Part shown: piece after piece, positions 27,572-35,847 of the stretch | How the letters are laid out: each line of letters opens with the position of its first letter | Position numbering within the stretch: position 1 is the stretch's first letter | DNA from: Acidobacteriaceae bacterium | GTDB taxonomy: Bacteria; Acidobacteriota; Terriglobia; Terriglobales; Acidobacteriaceae | Direction: 5' to 3' | Length of the DNA: 64,000 nucleotides | Assembly (NCBI GenBank): GCA_003134855.1 | Contig: PLCS01000008.1 | Location: forward strand, 62,001 to 126,000 | Notes under the pieces: generated by a model | What the model was told of the DNA's origin: nothing | The model's input: only the letters and a program-made list of their open reading frames with translations | The model's database searches: none | Made by a program: the position numbers and the translations under genes

Positions 27572-28627
27572 ATGGAAGAGATGGCAATTCCCCGGAGATC
27601 GACGGTGCGCGGGCGTGCGATTGCGGCTGTGCGGAAGGTGCGCGAGTTGAGGATGGTGGCGAGCGCGCTGGCGTCCACTGCTCATCCGGTGCTGGCGCAG
27701 ATTATCCCGGCGCGCTTTTGCAACCTCAGCTGCGGCTACTGCAACGAGTACGACAAGGTGTCTGAACCCGTTCCTTTGGAGGAGATGCTGCGGCGGATCG
27801 ACCACCTGGGACGCCTGGGGACGGCGATGATCGGCATCAGTGGCGGCGAGCCGCTGACGCACCCTGATCTGGATGAGATTATTCGGCGGATGCGGCGAAC
27901 CGGGGCGATTGCCGGAATGATTACCAACGGCTACCTCTTGAATGAAGCCCGGATTGAGCGGCTGAATCGGGCCGGCCTCGACCATATGCAGATCTCGATT
28001 GATAATTTGGAGCCGGACGAGGTCTCGAAGAAGAGCCTCAAGGTGCTGGACAAGAAGCTGGTGATGCTCTCCGAGTACGCCGAATTCCACGTGAATATCA
28101 ACTCGGTGGTGGGCGGGGGCTTCAAGAATCCCAACGACGCGCTGGTGATCGGCCGCCGGGCGCTGGAGCTGGGCTTTGAATCGACGATTGGGATTATCCA
28201 CGACGGCAGCGGGCAACTGAAGCCGCTGAACGAGGACGAGGCGCGGGTCTACTTCGCGATGACGCATCGGCGGAAGACCAACTACTCGCGCTTCGACAAG
28301 TTTCAGGAGGCGATTGCGCAGGGGCGGCCGAACGACTGGCGCTGCCGGGCGGGGTCGCGGTACTTGTATATCTGCGAGGACGGGCTGGTGCACTACTGCT
28401 CGCAGCAGCGCGGGTATCCGGGCGTGCCGCTGGCCGACTATACCACCGCCGATGTAAAAAGGGAGTTCCTGACCGCCAAAAGCTGCTCGCCTAACTGCAC
28501 CATTGGCTGCGTGCACCGGATCAGCTACATCGACCATTGGAGAGCGCCGCAGACAAGCATGGTGTCGCCGGGCGGAGACGCGGCCGAGACGCCAGCGCTG
28601 GTGCAGATTCAGGGCGCTAAGTCATAG
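27572..28627 (+). CDS. Radical SAM protein with C-terminal auxiliary-cluster cysteines
   Basis: A 351-residue radical S-adenosylmethionine enzyme. The cluster motif FCNLSCGYCN (CxxxCxxC) is near residue 50, followed by the GGEPL motif (ISGGEPLTHPDL) and the later barrel strands (MQISIDNLEP). The C-terminal region has cysteines RCRAG, YICEDG, YCSQQ, KSCSPNCTIGC, as in SPASM/Twitch proteins with extra 4Fe-4S clusters. Reaction unknown. It stands upstream of the homocysteine S-methyltransferase gene on the opposite strand, and the corrinoid set begins 1 kb further. A role in cofactor or substrate modification is possible but not shown. Confidence 0.85.
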   Translation: MEEMAIPRRSTVRGRAIAAVRKVRELRMVASALASTAHPVLAQIIPARFCNLSCGYCNEYDKVSEPVPLEEMLRRIDHLGRLGTAMIGISGGEPLTHPDLDEIIRRMRRTGAIAGMITNGYLLNEARIERLNRAGLDHMQISIDNLEPDEVSKKSLKVLDKKLVMLSEYAEFHVNINSVVGGGFKNPNDALVIGRRALELGFESTIGIIHDGSGQLKPLNEDEARVYFAMTHRRKTNYSRFDKFQEAIAQGRPNDWRCRAGSRYLYICEDGLVHYCSQQRGYPGVPLADYTTADVKREFLTAKSCSPNCTIGCVHRISYIDHWRAPQTSMVSPGGDAAETPALVQIQGAKS

Positions 28628-28634
28628 CTGCGAA

Positions 28635-29516
28635 TCACGGTGCGGCGAGGCGGGCGGCGACCAGGGCGCGGATGAACTCCGGCGTGGAACCGCAGCAGCC
28701 GCCGAGAAAGTCTGCGCCTGCATCGCGCAGCGCTGAGTAGTGCGACGCGAAGAACTCGGCTGAGGTGGCATAGCGCAGGCCGGAGTCCTCCATGGTGGGC
28801 AGGCCGGCGTTGGGCTTGATCCAGAGGGGGAGATCGCAGGACGCGCGCAGCCGCCGGCAGATGGGAATGGCCAGTTCCACGCCCACGCCGCAGTTTGCGC
28901 CGACCGCATCCGCGCCCGCTTCCACCATGGCGACGGCTACGGCTTCGGGCGTCGCGCCCATCATGGTGCGGTCTTTGTTCTTGCCGGAGTCGTAGGCGAA
29001 GGATACGATGACCGGCAATCCCGTGAGCCGGGCCGCCTGGACGGCCAACCGCGCCTCGGCGATGTCGCTCATGGTTTCAATCAGCAATGCATCCGCGCCG
29101 GCAGCCGCAAGGGATTGCGACTGCGCGGCAAAGGCCGCGGTAGCCTCTTCGCTGCTCATCTCGCCGGAGAGCAGCATCTTGCCGGTAGGACCGATGGAGG
29201 CAAAGACCAGCGCCGAACCCGCGGCTTGGCGCGAGAGTGCGACGCCGGCGCGATTGATCGCGTCCAGATCGGCCTCTGCGACGCCCTTTATGGCGACGGC
29301 GTTGGCGCGAAAGGTGTTGGTGAGAATGACCTGGCTGCCCGCCACCGCATAGGCGCGCGCCACCGCTTCCACCTCTTCAGGATGGGTGAGGTTCCAGGTG
29401 TCCGGGTTAGTTCCGGGGGGCAGGCCGCGCGCCTGCAACTCGGTTCCCCAGGCGCCATCGGTGATGAGCGGGCCGTTGGCCAGCCACTCGCGCAGGCGAT
29501 TCGTAGGATCAATCAT
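28635..29516 (-). CDS. Homocysteine S-methyltransferase family protein
   Basis: A 293-residue Zn-dependent methyltransferase domain of the Hcy-binding/MetH N-terminal type. The fold is a TIM barrel: LITDGAWGTELQARGL at the start, VILTNTFRAN, and the three zinc cysteines in GANCGVG and GGCCGSTPEFI. It would transfer a methyl group onto homocysteine. The ATG at 29516 starts a family-like N-terminus; the longer frame to 29594 adds an unrelated segment. The gene diverges from the corrinoid protein gene, and both may use the intervening 160 bp as promoter. It could use the corrinoid as donor, as in a split MetH, or S-methylmethionine as in MmuM; context favours the first. Confidence 0.88.
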   Translation of the reverse strand: MIDPTNRLREWLANGPLITDGAWGTELQARGLPPGTNPDTWNLTHPEEVEAVARAYAVAGSQVILTNTFRANAVAIKGVAEADLDAINRAGVALSRQAAGSALVFASIGPTGKMLLSGEMSSEEATAAFAAQSQSLAAAGADALLIETMSDIAEARLAVQAARLTGLPVIVSFAYDSGKNKDRTMMGATPEAVAVAMVEAGADAVGANCGVGVELAIPICRRLRASCDLPLWIKPNAGLPTMEDSGLRYATSAEFFASHYSALRDAGADFLGGCCGSTPEFIRALVAARLAAP

Positions 29517-29677
29517 GGCACACAGCATACACGATTCCGGATCAGGATGACCACGCGCGTTGTGCATAGGTTTGTAGCAAAGGGCCGGCACCATAACGGA
29601 AATCAGGCCAACGTTGTACTATGTGTACGTCCCATCAGGTCAGAGAAGATTTTGGTGCTTTGTTTGAGTGCAAACCC

Positions 29678-30328
29678 ATGACGATACCCATGCAGGATTT
29701 ATCGGCGTTGCGTCAGGCGGTGATCGAGGGAGACGTGCCAGCCTCCGTCACGGCTGCGCGTGCGGCTCTGGAGGGAGGCGTTCAACCGGTTGATTTGATC
29801 AGCCAGGGCATCAGCCCGGCGATGGCCGAAGTAGGCAAGCTCTTCGAAGAGGGCGAATACTTTGTGCCCGAGCTGCTGATGGCGGCGCGCGCCACCAAGG
29901 AGATCTTCGTGATCCTACGCCCGTTGCTCGCCCAGGCCGGCTCCAAGCCGATGGCTCATGTGGTGCTGGGGACGGTGCAAGGCGATCTGCACGACATCGG
30001 CAAGAACCTGGTGGCGGCGATGCTGGAGGGCGGCGGCTTCGAGGTCACCGATCTGGGCGTCGATGTTCCCCCGGAGATATTCATTGCCGCAGTGAAGAAG
30101 AGACCGGTGCAAATTGTCGGCCTCTCCGCGCTGCTGACCACGACGATGCCGGCAATGAAGGCGACCATCGAGGCCTTCCGAGCGGCCGGAATTCGGGAGC
30201 AAATCAAGATTATGGTCGGCGGCGCGCCGGTCACAAGCAAGTATGCCGAAACGATTGGCGCGGACGGGTACAGCGAAACCGCCGCGGCGTCGGTGGATCT
30301 GGCGCGCCGTTTGCTGGAGGTTTGTTGA
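29678..30328 (+). CDS. Corrinoid (B12-binding) methyltransferase protein
   Basis: A 216-residue corrinoid carrier of the MtbC/MttC/MetH-cobalamin type. The N-terminal helical cap (about 1-85) has LRQAVIEGDVPASVTAAR and EVGKLFEEGEYFVPELLMAA. The Rossmann domain has the cobalamin motif GDLHDIGKNLV (D-x-H-x-x-G, the histidine ligating cobalt), then VDVPPEIF, SALLTTTMPAM and the C-terminal GGAPV block. The ATG at 29678 is used because the longer frame starts with an unrelated peptide; no clear ribosome site is seen. Together with the next two genes it forms a unit: carrier, methyltransferase and reactivation-like protein. Confidence 0.93.
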   Translation: MTIPMQDLSALRQAVIEGDVPASVTAARAALEGGVQPVDLISQGISPAMAEVGKLFEEGEYFVPELLMAARATKEIFVILRPLLAQAGSKPMAHVVLGTVQGDLHDIGKNLVAAMLEGGGFEVTDLGVDVPPEIFIAAVKKRPVQIVGLSALLTTTMPAMKATIEAFRAAGIREQIKIMVGGAPVTSKYAETIGADGYSETAAASVDLARRLLEVC

Positions 30329-30343
30329 TCCGGAACGATAATA

Positions 30344-30400
30344 GTTTGAGGTTTCCCACCCTCGCGCCAGAAAAAAGGCGCAAGGATGAGGCACGGAGTG
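30344..30400. repeat. Dispersed repeat family D
   Basis: GAGGTTTCCCACCCTCGCGCC, an A-run, GGCGCAAGGATGAGGCAC: a hairpin with A-rich loop between the corrinoid-protein and methyltransferase genes. It may lower or punctuate transcription inside the unit. Confidence 0.65.
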
Positions 30401-30456
30401 TCATTATTTTCAGGCCGGGTCAATAGAAGAGAATAATCACGAGGTAACGGTCAACC

Positions 30457-31491
30457 ATGAACGACCAGCAATGGAATACGCTCGTCTCTGTCGTTCGCGG
30501 AGAGGGGTTCAGCCCTCTCCCGACTGCGTTCATCATCGATAGCCCCTGGCTGCCGAATTGGGCGGGGCACACGATTCTGGATTACTTTACCGATGACCGC
30601 ATCTTTCTGGAGGACAATCTCAAGGCCATACGCGCCTTTCCGGAGACGATTTTCCTGCCGGGTTTTTGGTCGGAATACGGAATGTGCACGGAACCCTCGG
30701 CCTTCGGCTCCGTCTCGATGTGGGGCGAGGACGAATTTCCCTTTGCCAAAAAAGTGCTGCGCTCGCCGGCCGAGGTCGAGCAACTGGAAAAGCCCAATCC
30801 GCGCAAGCACGGCCTGCTGCCCTTTGTGATCAAGCGGCTCCAGCACTTGCAGCCGGAGATTGAAAAGGCCGGCCACAAGATTCGCTTTGCGGTGGCGCGC
30901 GGCCCGCTCAATATCGCCTCGTTCCTGATGGGCACGCCGGAGTTTCTGGAGGCGATCAAGACCCACCCCGAGCTGATGCATCGCCTGCTGGATATCGTCA
31001 CGGATTTTCTGGTGGAGTGGATCGCCTATCAGCGCGAAGTCTTTCCGTCGATTGATGGAATTTTCCTGCTCGACGATATCGTCGGATTCGTGAGCCGCCG
31101 CGATTGCGAGAAGTTCGCATTGCCGTATTTGCAGCGCGCCTACGCGGCGGACGTGACGGTGAAGTTCTTCCACAACGATGCGCCCTGCAAGGCCAGCGCG
31201 CCTTTGCTCGAGTCGGCGGGGATCAATCTGCTTAATTTCGGCACGCAGCACATCGTGGCCGACATGAAGAGCTGGACGAACAACCGGATTGCATTGATGG
31301 GGAACATTCCTCCGCGCGACGTGCTGGCCGAGGGAACGCCTGAGGACGTGGCGCGCTCGGTTACGGAGATGCTGACATCGCTTGATGACCGCTCGCGCCT
31401 GATCGTTTCGTGCGGTGGGGGAATGCCGCCTCAGGCGCCCACGGAGAATATCAGAGCGTTGATCTCGACGGTGGAAGAGCTGACGCGCTAG
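30457..31491 (+). CDS. Uroporphyrinogen decarboxylase-family corrinoid methyltransferase
   Basis: A 344-residue URO-D-fold methyltransferase like MtaA/MtbA or demethylase partners, moving methyl groups between a substrate or acceptor and the corrinoid protein. The zinc ligands are visible as H and C in VKFFHNDAPCKAS and a late cysteine in LIVSCGGGMPPQAP, with the loops FGTQHIVAD and LMGNIPP in family order. It differs from heme-pathway HemE, which has no such zinc site. GAGG lies 12 bases before the ATG at 30457. It is flanked by the corrinoid gene and the MetH-activation-like gene. The methyl donor is unknown; methoxylated or methylated compounds are candidates by analogy. Confidence 0.87.
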   Translation: MNDQQWNTLVSVVRGEGFSPLPTAFIIDSPWLPNWAGHTILDYFTDDRIFLEDNLKAIRAFPETIFLPGFWSEYGMCTEPSAFGSVSMWGEDEFPFAKKVLRSPAEVEQLEKPNPRKHGLLPFVIKRLQHLQPEIEKAGHKIRFAVARGPLNIASFLMGTPEFLEAIKTHPELMHRLLDIVTDFLVEWIAYQREVFPSIDGIFLLDDIVGFVSRRDCEKFALPYLQRAYAADVTVKFFHNDAPCKASAPLLESAGINLLNFGTQHIVADMKSWTNNRIALMGNIPPRDVLAEGTPEDVARSVTEMLTSLDDRSRLIVSCGGGMPPQAPTENIRALISTVEELTR

Positions 31492-31515
31492 AGCGGTGTC
31501 AGGCGAGGAGAGCCG

Positions 31516-32244
31516 GTGCCAGAAGAACTTAGCTCGACGGTCGCGCAGAACACCCTCATCCCAGCGGCGCTTGTGGCCGAAATCTGCCCGGAGCTTGCTC
31601 TTGCACCTCTCGACCCGACTGAACTCCATCGGTATCTTGGCTATCCGCGGGAGGGATCTCCCGCGCCGCCCATGGCGGAACGCATTGCCCAGGTCGTGGC
31701 GGAGGCCCAGTTATGCCTGCGTCCGCGCGGCGCTTACGCTGTCTACCCGGTCTCCAGCCGGACCGCGCATTCGTTGAAACTCGGTGACACCACGATCTCC
31801 GGCAATATCGGAGAATACCTCAAAGATGCCGATCGCGTGGCTGTCTTTGCCGTGACCGTAGGCCAGGAGATCTCCCTTCTTTCCGAAACTGCCGCGAAGA
31901 GCGGCGACACCTTCTCGGCGTTGGTCATGGATGCTGTCGGCTCCTGGGCGGCGGAGGCTGCGGCGGACGCGCTGATGCTGAGTGTCCGCCGTCATCTGCG
32001 GGACGAAGAAGAGTTGACCCTACGTTACAGTCCGGGTTACTGCGGCATGGAGATCAGCCAGCAGAGCAGGCTCTTCCAGCTCATGCAGGCTGAGGCCGTG
32101 GGAGTGAGGCTCATGCCGTCGATGCTGATGCATCCACTGAAGTCGATCTCCGGGCTGGTTGGCCTGGCGCCCAAGGAAGCAGTCAGCTCGTATCATTCGC
32201 CGTGCGACCTCTGTCCACGAACCGGGTGTCCTATACGGCGATGA
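31516..32244 (+). CDS. MetH activation-domain-like protein
   Basis: A 242-residue stand-alone protein resembling the S-adenosylmethionine-binding activation domain of B12-dependent methionine synthase. The core is seen as LRYSPGYCGMEISQQ, the glycine/serine motif region SSRTAHSLKLGDT, and MPSMLMHPLKSISGLVGL. It ends with a Cys-rich tail SPCDLCPRTGCPIRR (C-x2-C-x4-C) that could hold a cluster or zinc. The GTG start at 31516 follows GGCGAGGAG. It presumably reactivates the corrinoid protein after Co(II) formation. It is shorter than the MetH C-terminal domain (about 330 aa). Confidence 0.85.
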   Translation: MPEELSSTVAQNTLIPAALVAEICPELALAPLDPTELHRYLGYPREGSPAPPMAERIAQVVAEAQLCLRPRGAYAVYPVSSRTAHSLKLGDTTISGNIGEYLKDADRVAVFAVTVGQEISLLSETAAKSGDTFSALVMDAVGSWAAEAAADALMLSVRRHLRDEEELTLRYSPGYCGMEISQQSRLFQLMQAEAVGVRLMPSMLMHPLKSISGLVGLAPKEAVSSYHSPCDLCPRTGCPIRR

Positions 32245-32438
32245 AGGCCGCGCCCCGGGCGGCTCCACGGTATCCCATACACAGGTCATCATGGCATATT
32301 TTGGCGAGTCAGAGGCGCTATCGCAGAATCAGAGAGTCGTAGGGGGATGATTCAGTGAGAAAAGACGGAAAGCCGCTACAGTTTCCGCTACAGAAGCCTT
32401 TTCGCCTCTGTGCGGCAGTTCTAAGTTATTGAAAGGAT

Positions 32439-32513
32439 TGGAGGCGCGGGCCGGGATCGAACCGGCGCATAAAGGTTTTGCAGACCTCTCCCTTACCACT
32501 TGGGTACCGCGCC
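32439..32513 (-). tRNA. tRNA-Cys (GCA)
   Basis: The reverse strand folds as a tRNA: acceptor GGCGCGG/CCGCGCC, D arm, anticodon loop CTGCAAA with GCA, T arm CCGGTTCGATCCCGG, discriminator T and encoded CCA. Confidence 0.95.
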
Positions 32514-32590
32514 TTGGCAAGGCTGCCTCAAAATACCTGCGGATCGTTCCATGCCGCCGTAGCCAATCCGGTTGTGACCGGAGGGCGAAA

Positions 32591-32665
32591 TGGAGCGGGA
32601 GACGAGATTTGAACTCGCGACCCTTGCCTTGGCAAGGCAATGCTCTACCACTGAGCTACTCCCGC
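32591..32665 (-). tRNA. tRNA-Gly (GCC)
   Basis: The reverse strand starts GCGGGAGTAGCTCAGTGG. The anticodon loop is CTTGCCA with GCC, the T arm is GCGAGTTCAAATCTCGT-like, and the end TCTCCCGCTCCA contains encoded CCA. It follows tRNA-Cys within 80 bp and both read leftwards. Confidence 0.95.
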
Positions 32666-32704
32666 TTGGTGCAAGAATGAGTATACCGGGCCGCCCAAAT
32701 CCGG

Positions 32705-33460
32705 TCAAACCGCGAGCGCCGCCGGCGAGACCGCCCAGGACCGCGAACCCTTCTCCTCGCGCACAATCTCTCCGTCGCGCATATACAGAATGCGGCTGGC
32801 AATCGAGGCCGCCTCGGGATTGTGGGTAATCATCAGCGTCGTCTGGCCCAGCTCGCGATTCGAGCGCAGCAGCATGGCCAGCACCGCGTCCGAGCTTTTG
32901 GTGTCCAGATTGCCGGTAGGCTCGTCGGCCAGCACAATCGCCGGCCGGGTGATCAGCGCTCGCGCAATCGCCACGCGCTGTTGCTCGCCACCGCTCAGCT
33001 CGCTCGGCCGATGCTCAAGCCGCCCCTGGATCGACAGCAGATCGCAGAGGTGGTCAAGATACGCGCGGTCCAGCGGCTGCCCATCTTTCCCTTTGGCGCG
33101 GCCGCTCACCGCGTAGGCAATTTCAATATTGCCCATCGCCGAGAGCGTGGGCAGCAGATTGAACTTCTGGAAGACGAAGCCTATGCGGTGCTTGCGTAGC
33201 CGCGTGCGCTCGCCGTCCGAGAGCGAGGCAAAGTCCACGCCGTCGATCACCACGCGGCCTTCGGTAGCCTGCGTCAGCCCGCCCAGCAGGTAAAAGAGCG
33301 TGGACTTGCCCGAGCCCGAGGGACCGACAATGGCGACAAACTCCCCGCGCTCGACGGCCAGCGAAACGCCGCGCACCGCGGTGACCGGAACTCGGCCCGC
33401 CGCGTAAACCTTGGTCAGCTTTTCGGCGAGAATGATCGGCGAAGACTCTTCGGGTTGCAC
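32705..33460 (-). CDS. ABC transporter ATP-binding protein (LolD/MacB-type)
   Basis: A 251-residue cytoplasmic ATPase. Walker A GPSGSGKST, Q-loop FVFQKFNLLPTLSA, signature LSGGEQQRVAIARAL, Walker B AIVLADEPTGNLD and the switch histidine (LMITHNPEAA) are intact. LADEPTGNLDT is typical of lipoprotein-release or macrolide-export ATPases. The ATPase domain begins at about residue 10 after the GTG at 33460; the longer frame to 33523 only translates a repeat B copy. No permease is adjacent (tRNAs on one side, a PIN remnant on the other), so its partner must lie elsewhere. Confidence 0.9.
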   Translation of the reverse strand: MQPEESSPIILAEKLTKVYAAGRVPVTAVRGVSLAVERGEFVAIVGPSGSGKSTLFYLLGGLTQATEGRVVIDGVDFASLSDGERTRLRKHRIGFVFQKFNLLPTLSAMGNIEIAYAVSGRAKGKDGQPLDRAYLDHLCDLLSIQGRLEHRPSELSGGEQQRVAIARALITRPAIVLADEPTGNLDTKSSDAVLAMLLRSNRELGQTTLMITHNPEAASIASRILYMRDGEIVREEKGSRSWAVSPAALAV

Positions 33461-33483
33461 AGTTGCTATTGTAAATGCCGCCT

Positions 33484-33530
33484 GCCACCTGCGGTGGGGC
33501 AGCCGCTCGCTGCTCGCTCGCATGAGGTTC
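33484..33530 (+). repeat. Repeat family B
   Basis: CCACCTGCGGTGGGGCAGCC, CGCTCGCTGCTCGCTCGCATG and AGGTTCG form the most complete copy of this family. It directly abuts a truncated PIN-toxin frame on its right and lies 24 bp before the ABC ATPase start on its left. Confidence 0.85.
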
Positions 33531-33791
33531 GTGGATCAGCAAGTGGTTCAGGAGCTTGAGGAGCGCCATCCCATTCTGACGCCGACGGAGAAGAACTGGC
33601 TGGAATCCGGCAGAATTCTGGCGAAGATATACGAAGACAAAGGCTATGAACCCAAAAAGCTGCGCGATCTGCACTTCGACGTTCTGATCGCGCTCACCGC
33701 CCGCTCCCATGGCGCCAAGCTGATTACCAGCAATCGCTCGGACTTCGAGCTGATTCGCGAGTACCGGGAGTTCGAGCTGGAGGTCTGGTAG
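33531..33791 (+). pseudogene. Truncated VapC-like PIN toxin
   Basis: An 86-codon frame reads ILTPTEKNWLESGRILAKIY, DVLIALTARSHGAKLITSN and FELIREYREFELEVW. This is the C-terminal two thirds of a PIN-domain VapC-type toxin, with the central acidic DVLIALT and the final SNRSDF region present. The first strand with its catalytic D-T-S/N-V motif is missing. The coding sequence begins precisely where repeat B ends, which suggests deletion or insertion at the repeat. No VapB-like antitoxin is adjacent. Probably inactive. Confidence 0.65.
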
Positions 33792-33918
33792 GCTGGGCCT
33801 TCCTGTCAGGGATGGCGCGTTGGAATTCTCACATCGCAGGCTTCGCACTGAACGCTAAGGATGGGCAAGCAACAAATAAGCGTTGCCAAGCCGCACTCAG
33901 ATTCCCGCACTAAGATCT

Positions 33919-35016
33919 TTACAGTTCTGATCTCACACTCAGAATTGTAGTATTCGCGGCGATACGATCCAATGCCAATCCAACCAACCGATCATCAAAC
34001 AGCCTTAACTTGCGTTCCGCGGCTGCCCTCCCGGCTGGCCACTTGCTTAACCCAGCACGAATACCCTGTACACTAGGTTCGCAATGCTCGCGCACAATGA
34101 TCCAATCTACGGTCGCCAGTAATTCCATCCCCAACGGCGACTCAAAACCGTCGATGGTCTCCGCCGTAATATCCAGAACACTTCTGAGGTGCTGATTTTC
34201 CTCTTGTTGTAAGAAAAGACCCACAAACCTTCGCTTTTGCTCATCAAACCAAATCGTGTCCGCCGGCCCAGCATCGCCCAATCGCTTGTCGCAGTGCAAG
34301 TAGGTTCCGTCTAAACCATTGAGAAGGTGACGTAAACGCTCCGAGTACGGTCCGTACTTATCTGCCGTGAATTCAAGGTTCTTGAGCGGATCATCAATCC
34401 CAAGTGCATACACCGTCCGTTCCAAAAACCAGCCAAGCTTCTGAACTTCGAGATAGGTACAATCGATGCCAAGCACCCAATAACGGCGAATCATCTCCGC
34501 AATTAGCGCCCGCGCCGGAGTCAACTTTTCTACGCCGGTAGGCTTGGCCACATTTTGATACTTGTCGGTAGGCTCGAACACGAGAATCTCGACACCTTGG
34601 AGATCGCTCAACGCGCGTTCCACCTCCTGCCGCACATCGGCCCAGACAAGTCCGCCGTTGCCAGACCCAAGAGGAGGCAGTGCAATGGAACGAATGCCTA
34701 GCTCTTCCACAATGCGCCGCAGGTCCTGCAGGCCCTCGACAATCCATTCAATTTTGGATGGCGGACTCCAATGCTGCTTCGTTGGGAAATTGATAATCCA
34801 GCGTGGGCCCTTGAAGGCTGCGTTTTCCGTGACGAACATCCGCCCAACCCGAATTTCATTGTGTTTGCATGCGTACTCGTAAGCTCGAAAGTTGTTTGGA
34901 AACGCCTCTTTGAACATCAGCGCAATGCCCTTTCCCATCACACCGACTGTATTGACGGTATTGACTAACGCTTCGACTCGCGCGTCGAGGAGATTTCCTT
35001 GGAGAAATTTCATCAT
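33919..35016 (-). CDS. darG: DarG-type macrodomain antitoxin
   Basis: A 365-residue partner of DarT. The N-terminal macro domain (1-155) carries LQGNLLDARVEALVNTVNT, the ligand loop VGVMGKGIA, and LPPLGSGNGGLVW, which bind and remove ADP-ribose from thymidine in DNA. The C-terminal part (170-365) is the DarG-specific helical region that binds and blocks DarT (TPARALIAEMIRRYW, YLEVQKLGWFLE, LEFTADKYGPYSERL). The ATG at 35016 overlaps the darT stop (ATGA); a second ATG follows at once. Gene order darT-darG and the overlap are typical. Composition is more AT-rich than the surrounding core genes. Confidence 0.93.
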   Translation of the reverse strand: MMKFLQGNLLDARVEALVNTVNTVGVMGKGIALMFKEAFPNNFRAYEYACKHNEIRVGRMFVTENAAFKGPRWIINFPTKQHWSPPSKIEWIVEGLQDLRRIVEELGIRSIALPPLGSGNGGLVWADVRQEVERALSDLQGVEILVFEPTDKYQNVAKPTGVEKLTPARALIAEMIRRYWVLGIDCTYLEVQKLGWFLERTVYALGIDDPLKNLEFTADKYGPYSERLRHLLNGLDGTYLHCDKRLGDAGPADTIWFDEQKRRFVGLFLQQEENQHLRSVLDITAETIDGFESPLGMELLATVDWIIVREHCEPSVQGIRAGLSKWPAGRAAAERKLRLFDDRLVGLALDRIAANTTILSVRSEL

Positions 35017-35660
35017 TTGAAGTACCAATCCCTCCTCATCATAGTCTCAACGGCCAAGCCCCGCTGGATCAACTGAGCCTGAACCTGCTCCTGCAATTCA
35101 TTTGTAAAGCAGCAGATTCCAAGTAGCGCTTCAACCGGCAAGTGCATCCAAATCAATGCCTCAGCGTGGTATCGTTCCTTCTTTCCCAGGTCATCAAGAT
35201 CGCCCTTGAAATCCCGGTTGCGCAATATGTCCCAATCCACTCGATCCAAATCTGTGATTTCTGAAGAGAACTTCGCCATCGCTGTGTATGCGTGTCGATC
35301 CGTGAACACGAATGGAATTCCAAATTCAGAAACCCTATGGAGCGACGATACAAATACGATAATCTCCTCCGCAGGAAATTGGGTGATGCCGCGATACCCC
35401 GTCAAAATGTTGTAGAACATGATGGAACAGGGCGTGAAATAGAATGGGATGTAGTCGCTTAGCGCACCACCGGGATCAATCGGAACCGCTCGCTTCGGGC
35501 GCTTCTTAATCAGATCGGGGTCTCCAATAGGACGGAAATCGGGATCTAGCATCTTACTGCTCTGGGCGTACAGCCCATGATCTAGAATCCACGGCAAATT
35601 GTCGCGGTGAGTAATCCGAAAAATGATTGCATCTTTCGGATTAAGAAACGGCAAGATCAT
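35013..35660 (-). CDS. darT: DarT-type DNA ADP-ribosyltransferase toxin
   Basis: A 215-residue toxin that would ADP-ribosylate thymidine bases in single-stranded DNA. Family features: IIFRITHRDNLPWILDHGL at the start (with NAD-binding arginine), the central block IPFYFTPCSIMFYNILTG, VFTDRHAYTAMAKF, and the catalytic glutamate region YHAEALIWMHLPVEAL. The ATG at 35660 has AGGAG 8 bases upstream and gives the normal length; the frame is open to 35930, but that part overlaps the divergent gene and is not DarT-like. Forms a toxin-antitoxin and phage-defence pair with darG. Confidence 0.93.
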   Translation of the reverse strand: MILPFLNPKDAIIFRITHRDNLPWILDHGLYAQSSKMLDPDFRPIGDPDLIKKRPKRAVPIDPGGALSDYIPFYFTPCSIMFYNILTGYRGITQFPAEEIIVFVSSLHRVSEFGIPFVFTDRHAYTAMAKFSSEITDLDRVDWDILRNRDFKGDLDDLGKKERYHAEALIWMHLPVEALLGICCFTNELQEQVQAQLIQRGLAVETMMRRDWYFK

Positions 35661-35847
35661 TCGTTTGTCTCCTGCCACACCCAGCTTCAAGGTTAAGGCG
35701 GCAGCCTTTGCGTTGATTGTACAGCCTTGACGCTTGCACAGGACTCGACCATTTGACCTGTGGATTTTACGTCTTGCTGCACCTTGATGCGGACTAAAAT
35801 CATCTAGAATGAAGAAGCAACGATCTCCGAGATAGGATTCCCCTCCC

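Noticed and set aside
27324..27650. Plus-strand frame of 108 codons in AT-rich DNA before the radical SAM gene
   Set aside because: No ribosome site, no domain; it overlaps the radical SAM gene start in another frame.
29517..29677. Search for a cobalamin riboswitch before the corrinoid and methyltransferase genes
   Set aside because: No B12-box-like sequence or adenosylcobalamin riboswitch core was seen in the 160-bp divergent region.
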